The translations under genes and the position numbers were made by a program. Below, in pieces: positions 21,448 through 32,928 of a stretch of 64,000 bases of DNA (its first letter is position 1; each line of letters opens with the position of its first letter). Under the pieces are notes generated by a model. That model saw nothing but the letters and a program-made list of their open reading frames with translations, did not search any database and was not told where the DNA came from. Location: NCBI GenBank assembly GCA_001661245.1, contig KV454011.1, positions 2,206,663 through 2,270,662 of the forward strand, in the 5' to 3' direction. The stretch is from Pachysolen tannophilus NRRL Y-2460 (taxonomy: Eukaryota; Ascomycota; Pichiomycetes; Alaninales; Pachysolenaceae).

Positions 21448-22145
21448 TATAAACCTCCTCCATGCAAGCAACTATCTATTAACTAAATCATTCATCATAT
21501 AATGGATAAATAAATTAATAAATGAATTGATATTTTCAATGTATTATCTGAAAATGGGCCATTTCTTTTAAAGGCCTCTCCTGCCCACAGCCACCAACAA
21601 ATCAAAGGGGAAGAAAAAAAAAAATAGGCGGCACTTTGGCGGGTCAGCATCAACGGGTCAGCCAACTGGTCAGCAAATCGGGCAGCCAACCGGTCAGCCA
21701 GAAAGCAGACGGTAGGACAGCAAGCTGCCTGGAACTAGGTTTTATAGGCGGACAAGTGCAAATTTTAGGCGGCCGGTAAAAAGTGGAATTTCAAAATTAC
21801 AATCTACAAGACCAAACTAACTATAGTAAAAGATTATCATAAAGTAAAATGGGTAAGATACACCCTGAAAAAAAGCAATGGACTCAACTTATGGAAATAA
21901 CTCTCATTTGTTACAGTCTCTAGTCTCTTCATATGTAATTAATTTTATATATATAAGTGACAGCTAGCATTATTAGTGAGATTTCAAGCACAAAAAACAA
22001 AAAAAAAAAAAAAAATAACAAAATTCAAAAATTCAAAACTCGTCAAATAATCTTACTCTCGGCCAAAATACAACAAAAAGCCTAATTATACAATAATTGT
22101 TCATCAATTGAGTAATAGACTGTTCATTCAGTTAATTTATTGACA
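21448..22145. promoter_or_regulatory. Divergent promoter STB-like gene / VPH1
   Basis: About 700 bases between divergent genes. A GC-rich island at about 21625-21775 stands out from AT-rich flanks. It holds five degenerate copies of GGTCAGCCAAC (21640-21705) and three TAGGCGG motifs (21625-21631, 21745-21751, 21766-21772). Nearer VPH1 there is an A-run (21999-22015). The region looks regulatory, with no gene. Confidence 0.5.
21640..21705. repeat. GC-rich degenerate minisatellite, five GGTCAGC-type units
   Basis: Units read GGGTCAGCATCAAC, GGGTCAGCCAACT, GGTCAGCAAATC, GGGCAGCCAACC and GGTCAGCCAGAAAGC. The unit is about 12-14 bases with core GG(T)CAGC-AAC. It lies in the shared promoter of the STB-like gene and VPH1. 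Confidence 0.8.
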
Positions 22146-24959
22146 ATGGCGGATTCTCGTGAAGCTATATTTCGTAAGTGATGATTTTATATTTTTGAAA
22201 AGATTGATATTTTAGATGTATTTTAAAAATTAATAATTTAAAAATATGTGTGGTTGGTTATGATTTTGTTTTAACTTTGAGAATATAGTTAATACTAATA
22301 AAATGAGTTTATAGGTTCTGCTGAAATGTCATTAGTGCAGCTTTATGTTGCCAGTGAAATTTCAAGGGATGTTGTTTTCTTGCTCGGTGAATTGGGTACA
22401 ATTCAATTTAGAGATTTAAATAAGGATATAAATATTTTCCAAAGATCTTTTGTTAAAGAAATTAGAAAATTGGATAACCTTGATAGACAATTAAGATATT
22501 TACAACGTACTATTGAAAGACATCATTCGGTGGAATTGGTAGAAACACCAAGAGGTTTATATAGATCTCCGATTAACCATCCAACTTCATCAGATATTGA
22601 GGCATTAGTTGCAGAAGTTGAATTAGGTGAACAAAGAATTCAAGGTTTAGATACAAATTTTGAAAAATTTAAATTAAAACTTTCAAATTTGATGGAAAAT
22701 AGAGACGTTTTAAGAAGTTGTATGGATTTTTTCGAAAATACAAATGTTTATGATATTGAAAGAAATAACGATGTGCCTAATGGTTCATTAAATGATTTAA
22801 ATACTTCTCTTGATGAAAATGAAGGCTTATTGGTTTTACAAGAAAGTATAGAAGAAGGATTGGGCCCAATAGCTTTGAATGGAGATGATGATGATGATCC
22901 TGATCATCTTGGACATCATGGTCATGGGTTATCAAATGGACATGCAAATGGCGTTGGTGGTGCCAGTGGCACCGGTAATGCCGGGTTGGGTATGCTTTCT
23001 TCGATGAATCTTATTGCTGGATCAATAAATCGCGATAAATATATTTTACTTGAACAAATCTTATGGAGAACTTTAAGAGGTAACTTATTCATCACTCATA
23101 TGCCTTTAGAAAATCCATATATAAATGTCAAGACAAAAGAAGAAGAATTTAAAGATACTTTTATAATTTTTACTCATGGTGAAAATTTGATAAGAAAATG
23201 TAAAAGAATTATTGAGTCACTTGATGGTTCTACGTTTAATGTTGAAAGTAATCAACAAATTTTTAATGAAGAATTAAATTCTTTAAAAATTAGAATTGAC
23301 GATATTCAAGAAGTTATTAGAAATACAGAAAATGCTTTAAATGTTGAGCTTTCAGCAATTGCATCAAAATTGGAAGATTGGAAAATAACTACAACAAAGG
23401 AAAAAGCCATTTATGCAACTTTAAACAAGTTTAATTATGATCAAACTCGAAGATGTCTTATAGCAGAAGGTTGGGTTCCAAAAGTAGATTTACCAATTGT
23501 TAAAAATGCATTAAGAGATGTTACCGAGAGATCAGGTACAAGTGTTTCTTCAGTTATTAACGAGTTACAAACAAATAGAACTCTGCCAACCTTCCATAGA
23601 ACAAATAAATTTACTGCAGCATTTCAAGCAATTGTTGATGCATATGGTGTGGCAACTTATCAAGAAGTTAACCCTGGTTTAGCAACAGTTATTACTTTTC
23701 CATTTATGTTTGCAATCATGTTTGGTGATATAGGTCATGGTTTAATTGTTACCTTGGCAGCAAGTTCATTAATTATTTTTGAAAATAAAATTGCATTAAT
23801 GAAAAGAGATGAGATTTTTGATATGGCTTACAGTGGTAGATATATTATATTATTAATGGGTTTATTTTCAATGTACACTGGATTTTTGTACAATGATATA
23901 TTTTCAAGAACTATGACTTTATTTAAATCGGGTTGGGAATGGCCAAAATCATTTTCACTGGGAGAAACTGTGGAGGCAACTCAAGTGGGAGTTTATCCTT
24001 TTGGTTTAGATTATAACTGGCATGGAACGGAAAATAACTTATTATTTTCTAATTCATATAAGATGAAATTATCAATTTTGATGGGATTTTCTCATATGAC
24101 TTATTCTTTAATGTTTTCATTGGTTAATTACAGATTTTTTAAATCAAGAATTGATATTATTGGTAATTTTATTCCTGGTGTATTATTTATGCAAAGTATA
24201 TTTGGTTATTTGTCATTAACTATTGTGTACAAATGGTGTGTCAATTGGATCAGTATTGGTAAGCAACCTCCAGGATTACTTAATATGTTGATCAATATGT
24301 TTTTATCTCCAGGAACTATTGATGTACCATTATATCCTGGTCAAAAGGGAATTCAAGTCTTATTAGTATTAATCGCCTTAGTTTGTGTTCCATGGTTATT
24401 GTTATATAAACCATTAATGCTACGTTATCAAAACAACAAATCTGTGGCATTGGGATATCAAGATCTTTCACATGAAAGATCTGAACAAAGATTATCAAAT
24501 GTCAATGAAGAAAATTTGGATGATGAATTTTTCGTCATTCAAGATTTTGCTGAAGATGAAGCAGCAGAACCATTTAATTTTGGTGATGTGATGATTCATC
24601 AAGTCATTCATACCATTGAATTTTGCCTTAACTGTGTTTCCCATACAGCCTCATATTTAAGATTATGGGCTTTGTCATTAGCTCATAATCAATTATCATC
24701 AGTCTTATGGAGTATGACCATCGCAAATTCTTTTGGAATGACAGGAAACTTTGGAGTTTTTATGACTGTTGTACTATTCGGTATGTGGTTCGTGTTGACA
24801 GTTTGTATATTAGTTATAATGGAAGGAACTTCGGCGATGTTACATTCATTGAGGTTGCATTGGGTCGAAGCCATGTCTAAATTCTTTGAAGGTGAAGGTT
24901 ATCCTTATGAGCCTTTTTCTTTTAAAAACATTTTAGAAAATGAAGTTATGGAATTGTGA
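22146..24959 (+). CDS. VPH1: V-ATPase V0 subunit a, one intron
   Basis: Subunit a of the V0 sector, the membrane stator of the vacuolar proton pump; it forms the proton half-channels. The coding sequence is join(22146-22173, 22315-24959), 890 residues. Exon 1 (MADSREAIF) splices through donor GTAAGT, branch TACTAAT (22293-22299) and acceptor TATAG to give [12 protein letters not shown], the conserved V-ATPase-a N-terminus. The N-terminal cytosolic half is followed by about eight membrane segments. Key motifs are [35 protein letters not shown] and [16 protein letters not shown], which contains the essential proton-translocating Arg (about residue 792; Arg735 in S. cerevisiae). An acidic, His/Gly-rich insert lies near residues 180-220. 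STV1-type paralogy is possible, but VPH1 fits better. Confidence 0.93.
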
Positions 24960-25627
24960 AATAGTTCCATTTTCAAGAAGAATTAAATAAGAAAAAAAAA
25001 AATATAATATCATATTGGTGTACCTATTATTATTAAGTTTCCTTTTTTTTTTAATGAAAACAAAACTGTTATTTAGAACTTATTTGTCTGTTTGTTAAAA
25101 AAAAAAATTCATTCCCACTCATATCTTTTAATTTCTTTTCCAATTTCTATTCTTTTGCTTTCAAGTAACTGCGTTTCTTTAGAGTGTTCATATCATAAAA
25201 TTTCGTTCCAAAATAGGTGAGTTTTTTTAAATAAAAAAGTGAATTTATATACTTTTTTAAGTATTCTTTTCACTGTAACCTAAGTACATGCATTCAAAGA
25301 CCTTTTTTTTTTTCTCAACTCTCTAGACATTCTCCAATATTTCTTCAACATTACCAGGCTTATCTACTAAGAATAAGAGCAATGGTTGTAATTAAAACCT
25401 GTTTATTTCCAATTTCCAATGGTAAAATTATTAAAAATATAATGGAAAAGAAGTATGTCGTGCCAATTCATCCAAAATGCTTAATCGGGAAAATTGTAAA
25501 CAGTAAACAGTTTTTAAAAAAGAAAGGTATAAATCTGGGTCAGTTTATATAGTAAAAGAATATATATATATATATAAAATATTAATTCGAATGGTTATCT
25601 AGAGAATAGGTGGATTAAGGAGGAAAT
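24960..25627. other. Intergenic region VPH1-BUB2
   Basis: About 670 bases between tandem genes: VPH1 3' flank and BUB2 upstream region. Visible are poly-A/T runs, a TA microsatellite (about 25561-25576) and one 56-codon ORF at 25382-25552, which could be a uORF of BUB2 and has no recognised homologue. A GTGAGT (25217-25222) and a later CTACTAAGAATAAGAG (25361-25376) resemble intron ends, but no coding exon was found to join. Confidence 0.4.
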
Positions 25628-26683
25628 ATGGAGAGGCCGCTTCAGCTGAGAAAGGTTGTTCATAGGACATCTACTATTTCTGGGATATCTTCAAATAATA
25701 GTAAAAAAGGACGTAAAAAGGATTCTATTGAGCAATTCATAACTAGTAATCAAATATTGATTAAATCTAGTCTTTCACAATTACGTTATATGATATTAGT
25801 GGATGATTTGAGTCCCACACCCACTGCTTTGGAGTCATCGGATGAAGTTCCATCTACTCATTCGTACAGAATTTATGTTTGGTCTATTCTCTTGCGAGTT
25901 CCACCTTTAAATACAGATATTTATTTAAAACTTATTTCAAAGGGGAGACCAAGTTGTTATGATAAAATTATAAATGATACTTTTAGAACTTTAACCAGTG
26001 ATTTGAATTTCCATAAGAAAATTAGTGAAAATTCTTTGATAAGAGTATTATCCAGTTATGCATGGTCTCAAGAATTAAATAATAATAATGATATAACTAA
26101 TTCAAATCAATTATCACCATATGTCCAAGGAATGAATGTACTTCTAGCTCCTGTTTTGTTTAGTTCCAAGAGTGAACCTCAAGCATTTGCAATTTTCCAT
26201 CAACTATTAACTAAAAATATCCCAACGTATGTAACACCAATGTTGAATGGAGTTCATACTGGATTACTGTTATTAGAATTATGTTTAGAAATTATAGATC
26301 CTAAATTATTTCAATTTTTAGAAACAAAATATTTAAAAGCTGAAATTTATGGATTTGCATCAACTTTAACATTATGTTCATGTACACCACCATTAACTGA
26401 AGTTTTAAAATTATGGGATTTTTTATTTGCATATGGTTGTCATATGAATATCTTATTTATTATTGCTCAATTAATACTATTAAGATCCAAATTAATGGTT
26501 TCCAAAAGTCCAATGACACTTTTAAGAAATTTTCCTCCTTTAAATTCAAAAGAAATTATTAAATTAAGTGTTAGCTTTGTTACAAAATTACCAGATGAAT
26601 TATATGATTTATTATGTAGACACACTTATGATGAAAAAGTGGATCAACTCGTTAAAGACTATACTCTTAAAAGAAATAGTTAA
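25628..26683 (+). CDS. BUB2: Mitotic-exit GAP subunit Bub2 (TBC domain)
   Basis: With Bfa1, Bub2 forms the GTPase-activating complex for Tem1 at the spindle pole body and restrains mitotic exit until the spindle is positioned. The product is 351 residues, somewhat longer than S. cerevisiae Bub2 (306) owing to a basic N-terminal extension of about 35 residues. The TBC domain covers most of the rest. Matching stretches are SSLSQLRYMIL, YDKIINDTFRTLTSDLNF, YVQGMNVLLAPVLF, IIDPKLFQFLETK, LKAEIYGFASTLTL and KLWDFLFAYGCHMNILFI. The upstream ATG at 25628 is used as start; the reading frame has no intron. Confidence 0.93.
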   Translation: MERPLQLRKVVHRTSTISGISSNNSKKGRKKDSIEQFITSNQILIKSSLSQLRYMILVDDLSPTPTALESSDEVPSTHSYRIYVWSILLRVPPLNTDIYLKLISKGRPSCYDKIINDTFRTLTSDLNFHKKISENSLIRVLSSYAWSQELNNNNDITNSNQLSPYVQGMNVLLAPVLFSSKSEPQAFAIFHQLLTKNIPTYVTPMLNGVHTGLLLLELCLEIIDPKLFQFLETKYLKAEIYGFASTLTLCSCTPPLTEVLKLWDFLFAYGCHMNILFIIAQLILLRSKLMVSKSPMTLLRNFPPLNSKEIIKLSVSFVTKLPDELYDLLCRHTYDEKVDQLVKDYTLKRNS

Positions 26684-26937
26684 CTAAATATAGACAACAT
26701 ACACAATAAGCATTTTGAATCATTAGAAGAATATAGATTATTTTTGTACGAGTAAGATTATAAAGACCTTATCTTTTTAAATAATAATGATAATAAAATT
26801 GTACCTTATCTTTTTTTTTTTTTTTTTTCACTCTCTCTTTCATTTATCTATAAGAAAAAAAAAAGAAAAAGAAAACAAACACTTGGAGTTATCTATAGTT
26901 TGATAACTTTTAATACCGTTAAACCTAAGATACAAGA

Positions 26938-27958
26938 ATGAGTTCCACTACAACACAAGTTTATTACGATTTATTGGATAGTGCTAAGGATGCAGTTAGG
27001 GATAGATTACCTGAATCGTTGTTGAAGCCTAAAGTATTGATTATTTGTGGTTCAGGGTTAGGTGGTATATCAAACACTTTAGAAGGCGAATTATTAGAGA
27101 TACCATATGAACAAATTCCAGGTTTTAAAAAATCTACAGTTTCAGGACATTCAGGCAAGTTAGTCTTTGGTGTTATTGGCCATAATAAAGTTCCTGTAAT
27201 GTGCATGGTTGGAAGATTACAGTAAGTTAATGACAATTTTTCTTTACAAAGATGAATTAAATTATGATATACTAATTAATTTTTTAAATTTTTTTTAAAA
27301 AAATAAAAATATATATATATATAGTTTTTACGAAGGTTATGAGTTTTCAGATACAGTTTTCCCAATTAGATTAGCTTCTCTTCTTGGTGTATCTGTTGTT
27401 ATTGTAACTAATGCTGCTGGTGGAACTAATATAAATTTCAAAGCCGGTGATTTGATGATCATCAATGATCATATAAACATGCCAGGTTTATCTGGGTTTC
27501 ATCCATTAAGAGGACCAAATTTGGATAAATTTGGTCCTAGATTTCAACCATTATCTGATGCTTATGATTTTGAATTAAGAAAATTATTCTTTAATAGTGC
27601 TAAAGATTTAAAAATAAATAGGAAAATTCATGAAGGTGTTTATTTTTTCGCAAGTGGACCAACTTACGAAACAAGAGCAGAAGTCAGAGCTATAAGAACA
27701 CTAGGAGGAGACGCAGTCGGTATGTCCACTGTACCAGAAGTCATTGTAGCAAGACACTGTGGAATGAAAGTATTGGCCCTTAGTTTAATTACAAACGTTG
27801 GTGTTAGTGATCCTCCACTGAGTGCTTTGGACCATGCACCTTTAAACCAAAAACCCTTGGACGCAGGAATTGCAAGCCACGCAGAAGTCTTGCAATACGC
27901 AAACATGGCCGCGTTAGATGTCCAAAAAATCGTCGCTGCCACTGTCAACCTCTTATAA
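26938..27958 (+). CDS. PNP1: Purine nucleoside phosphorylase, one intron
   Basis: Trimeric-type PNP cleaving inosine and guanosine with phosphate to base and ribose-1-phosphate in purine salvage. The coding sequence is join(26938-27221, 27325-27958), 305 residues (S. cerevisiae Pnp1: 311). The intron has donor GTAAGT, branch TACTAAT (27270-27276) and acceptor ATATAG. It joins GRLQ-like exon-1 sequence as GRLHFYEGYEF, the conserved family motif. Other motifs are IICGSGLGGI (phosphate loop), TVSGHSGKL, VTNAAGGTNINF and FASGPTYETRAEVRAIRTLGG, the PNP/MTAP signature. The two long open frames are the two exons of this one gene. Confidence 0.95.
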
Positions 27959-28297
27959 GCTCTCTTTCCAACTCAACTCAACTCATTATATAGAGTCCCT
28001 TCATCAATCTATAGTACAATATAATATAGTAGTGCGTATATAAACCAAATTCCCAAATAGGAAATAGATAATTTTTTTTGAAATCACAAAAAAGGTCGTG
28101 CGAAGAAAACTCAACGATGTTTTTTTTGTTTTTTTTTTTTTTGTTTTCTTTAAAAAAAACAAAAAAAACTTTGTAAAATGTATGGCGTAGTAGATTCATC
28201 TTTAAACCTAATTATATTTGATTAATATTAATTAATTATTTAAAAGTTATTGTTAGGATCATTTGAATTGTTGATATAATAATATAGTCAATTGAGA
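27959..28297. other. Intergenic region PNP1-SEC13
   Basis: About 340 AT-rich bases between tandem genes, with T-runs near 28121-28142 and an A-run near 28153-28166. No gene or clear element is visible. Confidence 0.5.
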
Positions 28298-29317
28298 ATG
28301 GTAAGTGAAGAATGTATATATTTAATTTTTTTAAATTTATTGTAGTTTTTTTTTTTTTTTTTTTCTTTTACTAACATGAAATGATACGTATTGTATTATA
28401 ATTTTATATAGGTTACAATTGGTAACGCGCATGATGATTTGATTCATGATGCTGTTTTAGATTATTATGGGAAACGTTTAGCAACTTGTTCTTCAGACAA
28501 GACCATTAAGATATTTGAAGTTGAAGGGGAGACCCATAAGTTGGTGGATACATTGAGAGGTCATGATGGTCCAGTTTGGCAAGTTAGTTGGGCACATCCA
28601 AAATTTGGTGTTATATTAGCATCTTGTTCTTATGATGGGAAAGTTTTGATTTGGAAAGAAGAGAATGGTTCTTGGTCAAGTATAGCTGAACATGCAATTC
28701 ATCAGGCTTCGGTGAACAGTGTATCGTGGGCTCCTCATGAATATGGGCCAATTTTATTATGTTCATCTAGTGATGGGAAAATTTCTGTTGTAGAATTTAA
28801 AGAAAATGGTACTTTAACACCTATTGTCATACAAGCTCATGCAATTGGTTGTAATGCTGCCTCATGGGCGCCTGCATCTTCTGTTTCACTCCAGCAAAAC
28901 GGTAATGGTAATGGTAATGGTAGTTTATCAGAAAGAAGATTTGTTAGTGGTGGTTGTGATAATTTAGTAAAAATTTGGAAATATGATGAATTAAAAAATA
29001 CATATATTGAAGAATATGTTCTTGAAGCTCATTCGGATTGGGTTAGAGATGTAGCTTGGTCTCCATCCTTATTAACAAAATCATATATTGCTTCAGCTTC
29101 TCAGGATAGAACAGTTTATATATGGACTAAAGATGATAAACTGACAACATGGGAAAAAAAATTATTAAAAGATGACAAATTCCCAGATGTTTGTTGGAGA
29201 GCAAGTTGGTCCTTAAGTGGTAATATTTTAGCAATCTCAGGAGGTGATAATAAAGTTACCTTATGGAAAGAAAGTTTACAAGGTAAATGGGAATTGGCAG
29301 GTGAAGTTGATCAGTGA
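28298..29317 (+). CDS. SEC13: Sec13, COPII coat and Nup84-complex WD40 protein, one intron after the ATG
   Basis: Sec13 is an open six-blade beta-propeller that pairs with Sec31 in the COPII cage and with Nup145C in the nuclear pore. The coding sequence is join(28298-28300, 28412-29317), 302 residues. The intron falls directly after the start codon (ATG|GTAAGT), with branch TACTAAC (28369-28375) and acceptor TATAG. The joined N-terminus [20 protein letters not shown] matches Sec13. WD repeats include [69 protein letters not shown] and [19 protein letters not shown]. The 3-base first exon is why an unspliced reading lacks an ATG. Confidence 0.96.
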
Positions 29318-29513
29318 TTCTTCTTGTAATAAAAAAAAGAAAAAAAAGTATTAGATCTATGTAATTTGTTTTCTTTTCATTTTCTTTTTTTTTGTAACAA
29401 ACGCTTTCTAGGAAAAAAAAAAAGAAGTAAAATTTAATATAATATAATTTATATAATTTATTTTATTTTTATCTACTATTTTTAAAAGAGTTTATCAATA
29501 TCAAAAAGTAAAG

Positions 29514-29517
<4 letters not shown>

Positions 29518-29569
<52 letters not shown>
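29518..29569 (+). repeat. 52-base poly-A tract
   Basis: An uninterrupted run of 52 A in the SEC13-HRD3 convergent intergenic region, the longest homopolymer in the window. It is prone to sequencing and replication length error. Confidence 0.9.
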
Positions 29570-29571
<2 letters not shown>

Positions 29572-29603
29572 AAAGGATTTATATACACAGTTTGTTTTTA
29601 TAT

Positions 29604-32113
29604 TTAAAGAGGAATAACCATGAAATTGAATTCAAAATTAGGACGATTGTCATTATCGTTATTACCTCCGGCTTCTCCTGCTGCTACTCTTTGTTCAAAT
29701 CTTCTTCTTGTTCTGTTATGAATGTATATGAATGACCCAACTGCTAGCAGCAAGAATGCAAATATTATCAAATCGTCAAAATCCTCATCTACCATCAGTG
29801 CATTATTTTCATTTGCCTGTTGTCGTCCTTGGTTCTCATTTTCATTATTATTATTATTATTATTGTTATTATTGTTATTGTTATTGTTATTATTGTTGTT
29901 ATCATTATTCACCAGGTTATTCTGATCCAGGATATTTTCATTCAAAAATTCATTATTTGTCTTTTTAATACTTCTGTACAAATTTTTCCAATCACTCCAA
30001 GTTCTTCTCTTTTTAGTTCTATTCTCATCTTCCATACCTTTTGATCCTAATAATCTACTAAACCACATTTTAATTTTTAGTTTAATCAATGCTAATTGAA
30101 TTGGTAAATATGCATCATTTCTTTTCCCTATCATTGTTTTACTTAATAATGCTAGATCATAATATCTTTTTGCCAAATGATAATCTTTAGGAACTCCAAG
30201 TCCCATTTCATACATGTAACCTAAATTGAAACTACCTTGACTTGAATGTCTACTAGAAGCATCTTGATAATATGAAGCAGCTCTATTGTAATCTGGAGGA
30301 ACAGAATAAGAATCATTACCAATTTCTTGGGAAAGAGCACCATAATAATATAAATCTCCTAAAAAGACGGTTGAATCAATATTGAATTGTTTTGAAGATC
30401 TTGAATAATAAGTAAGAGCAGATTGAAATCTAGAAATTGGTAATTTTGGTAAACTTTCTAAATATGGGATTGCTTGATATAAAAGAAACCCTGTAGATGA
30501 TTGAGCAGTTTCATAACCTTGTTCTGCAGCCATTGCATAACCAATAAGAGCTAATTCCATGTGATTTTTGGTCAATTTTTTGAAAGCCCATTCCAACGTT
30601 GTTATAATTGGCTCAATTTTTTCAACAAAAGCTTTATAAATCACAACAGTATCTTCACATGATTTCTTGCCATTTACACCTTTCTCATAAAGAGTTCCAA
30701 GATAATATGTTGCTTCTTCACAACCACCATAAGCTGCACGTTGCATATATTCAAATCCTTTAGCAGTATCTCCCTTTTTCAATAGATATCTAGCATAATA
30801 AAATAAGCATCTTTCATTTTTTTGATATGAAACCGATGAATAGTAAAGGTCAGCCATTGCATCATTTGGTTCTTCCAAACCAAGACCATATTCATATATT
30901 AATCCCAAATCACAAATCGCTTCTATTGAATTAACTGCTTTTTCAGCTTCTTTTAACCATTTAAGAGCCTCATGATAATCTTGTTCTGTTCCTTCACCTC
31001 TTAAATACATGTGACCAACCATAGAACAGCATTTAGCTGTGAAAAGTCTATCCACAGGTCTATCACCAGACTCTGGGGTTATTTTACTTAATAGTTCTAC
31101 CCCATGAGTGGCACATTCATATGATTTTTCAAATGCTTGTTTATAATCTCTTTTATGGAAATAATCACCAGAATAATAAGCTTTAGATTGATAATAAAGT
31201 TGAACTGATCTATGATCAGCTGGATCAATATTAATTTCATTAAAGATATTTTTATCATACCCATGATTTTCTGTATTACGTACTAATGAATTAGGTTGTT
31301 CACTAGCCTTTTTACCATAAAGTCCTCCAGAAAAATCCGAAATTCTAACTGAATAACTATCTATATTAGGACCACCTATTGGGCCATTATTAATGAACTC
31401 CAATGATTTTTGAGCTACTATATTATAATAATATAATGCCAATTCACAATTTCTAGGAACAGAAATTCCTTGATAGTAACGATACCCTAAAACCATTGTT
31501 GCCCTCAAATCACCCATTTCATGAGCAGTTTGATAATGTAATAAAGATTTTGCTTGATTAAACTCAACTTCACCGAAAAGCCCAGTTGCATAAATAAAAC
31601 CTAGCATATAATGAGCAGTAGCATTTTCTCTATTTATATCAGCTAATTTATTATAATATTGTAATGAAAGAGAACCATTTCTTGGAATTGAATAATTTCC
31701 AAACATATTCATTTCAGCCAACATAAAAGTAGCATCCAGATTATTTAGATCAGAAGCCTGTTGTAATAACTCCAAAGCTCTTAATTGATCTCTCCTCAAA
31801 GTTGACATATCGTACATATAATCTCGTCTCACACTATATTCGTTATAATCAATGTTATACATAATCGTCCGACTTTCATCCTCATCTTCATTAATCAATT
31901 TAAAATAATCCAAAGTTTCAAAATCCTCATCATCATCTGTCTTGAAAGGATACAACAAATCTAGAGCTTGATAATATAACTCCTGAGCAAAAGGTAACGA
32001 CTCATTCCTATTAGCTTGTAATACCTGCTGTCCATTCTTGTCTTCATCATATTTCAAATTACCTGATTTCAATTCCGATTCCGATTCAAATTCAAATTCA
32101 AATTCTGAACCAA
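29604..32113 (-). CDS. HRD3: ERAD ubiquitin-ligase subunit Hrd3 (SEL1L), 5' end displaced
   Basis: Hrd3 is the lumenal substrate receptor and partner of the Hrd1 ubiquitin ligase in ER-associated degradation. Sel1-like repeats run through most of the protein (for example YCYGLGVPKDYHLAKRYYDLAL-type units; AEQGYETAQSSTGFLLYQ). An Asn run follows, encoded near 29835-29905, then a single transmembrane segment (LIIFAFLLLAVGSFIYI) and the end FEFNFMVIPL, as in yeast Hrd3. The frame has no ATG or signal peptide upstream: the first in-frame Met is at 31862, inside the conserved region. The frame is open back to a TTG at 32159, but AATAG at 32118-32114 looks like a splice acceptor. A matching first exon lies on the opposite strand at 33167-33212. 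Broken by an apparent inversion. Confidence 0.9.
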
Positions 32114-32928
32114 CTATTAAAAAGTTCAATTGATCTATAATCAGTTTTAGATGATACAATATCGATTTTTTCTAAATCTGAATTTAAATCATATTTAATT
32201 GGGTTAAAGTTTGGAATTCTATATTCATTTGATTCTGTTGATTTCCTAGAAGTTAACTTTGCCAATTCTAAAGGACCAATATTTGAAATCACATCCACAT
32301 CCGATGCAAATCTACTATTTATCATGTTTGTTCTTTTCTTTAAATCATACTTGTTAATTTCTCGAAGTTTTAAATAATAACTAGTCAAATCATTAAAGAT
32401 TTTATATCCATCATAGAATTCTCTTACTTGACTCCTAATAATCTTACTCAATGAAGATCGAGGCTTCTCAACAATCCCAGTATTATAAGACCAATGCGAT
32501 TCATTATCTTGTTGGTTGGGACATGTAAACCCAAATGATTTCCCAATAAGTTGACCTTCATTATCCTTATGATCTTTAAAAGTAATGTTCAAACTAGAAT
32601 AACATCTGGGACAATTGAAACAATTCCCTGAACAATAACTGTACTCCAATTTCATCTCTAGCATACAATGAGGACAGAATTTACATTCCACCTCAGGCTC
32701 CAAACATTTCCTACACCTTATAGAACAACAAGTTGAACAAAACCATAAATTGGAAATCGGATGTAATGTGTTTTCATCTAAAATTGTACTCGGTATCAAT
32801 GATTTCTCATCATCTTCAGTTACAACATCAACAACATCAACCACATCATTAACCGGCTCAGAGCAAGGGCAAAATATCAATATCTCCGGCCTCTCGCCAT
32901 CGGATAACTCATCATCGAGTAAATCCAT
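32098..32928 (-). CDS. Dynactin p62 (DCTN4) N-terminal half, separated from its C-terminal half
   Basis: A 276-residue protein whose first 260 residues resemble the N-terminal half of dynactin subunit 4/p62, part of the pointed-end complex of dynactin. Cys-pair zinc motifs follow the family pattern: LWFCSTCCSIRCRKCLEPEV, KFCPHCMLEM, YCSGNCFNCPRCYSSLNI, FGFTCPN, plus a helical REINKYDLKKR region. After DIVSSK (the inverted-repeat arm) the last 15 residues have no family counterpart and are read from the HRD3 intron and exon 2 in another frame; the stop overlaps HRD3 exon 2. The remainder of p62 starts at 33245 on the other strand. Confidence 0.7.
   Translation of the reverse strand: MDLLDDELSDGERPEILIFCPCSEPVNDVVDVVDVVTEDDEKSLIPSTILDENTLHPISNLWFCSTCCSIRCRKCLEPEVECKFCPHCMLEMKLEYSYCSGNCFNCPRCYSSLNITFKDHKDNEGQLIGKSFGFTCPNQQDNESHWSYNTGIVEKPRSSLSKIIRSQVREFYDGYKIFNDLTSYYLKLREINKYDLKKRTNMINSRFASDVDVISNIGPLELAKLTSRKSTESNEYRIPNFNPIKYDLNSDLEKIDIVSSKTDYRSIELFNSWFRI
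32145..32162 (-). repeat. Inverted-repeat arm A at putative inversion breakpoint
   Basis: TTTTAGATGATACAATAT on the plus strand. Its reverse complement matches 33245-33262 at 17 of 18 positions. It lies exactly where the p62 N-half leaves the family pattern and inside the inferred HRD3 intron. Confidence 0.8.
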
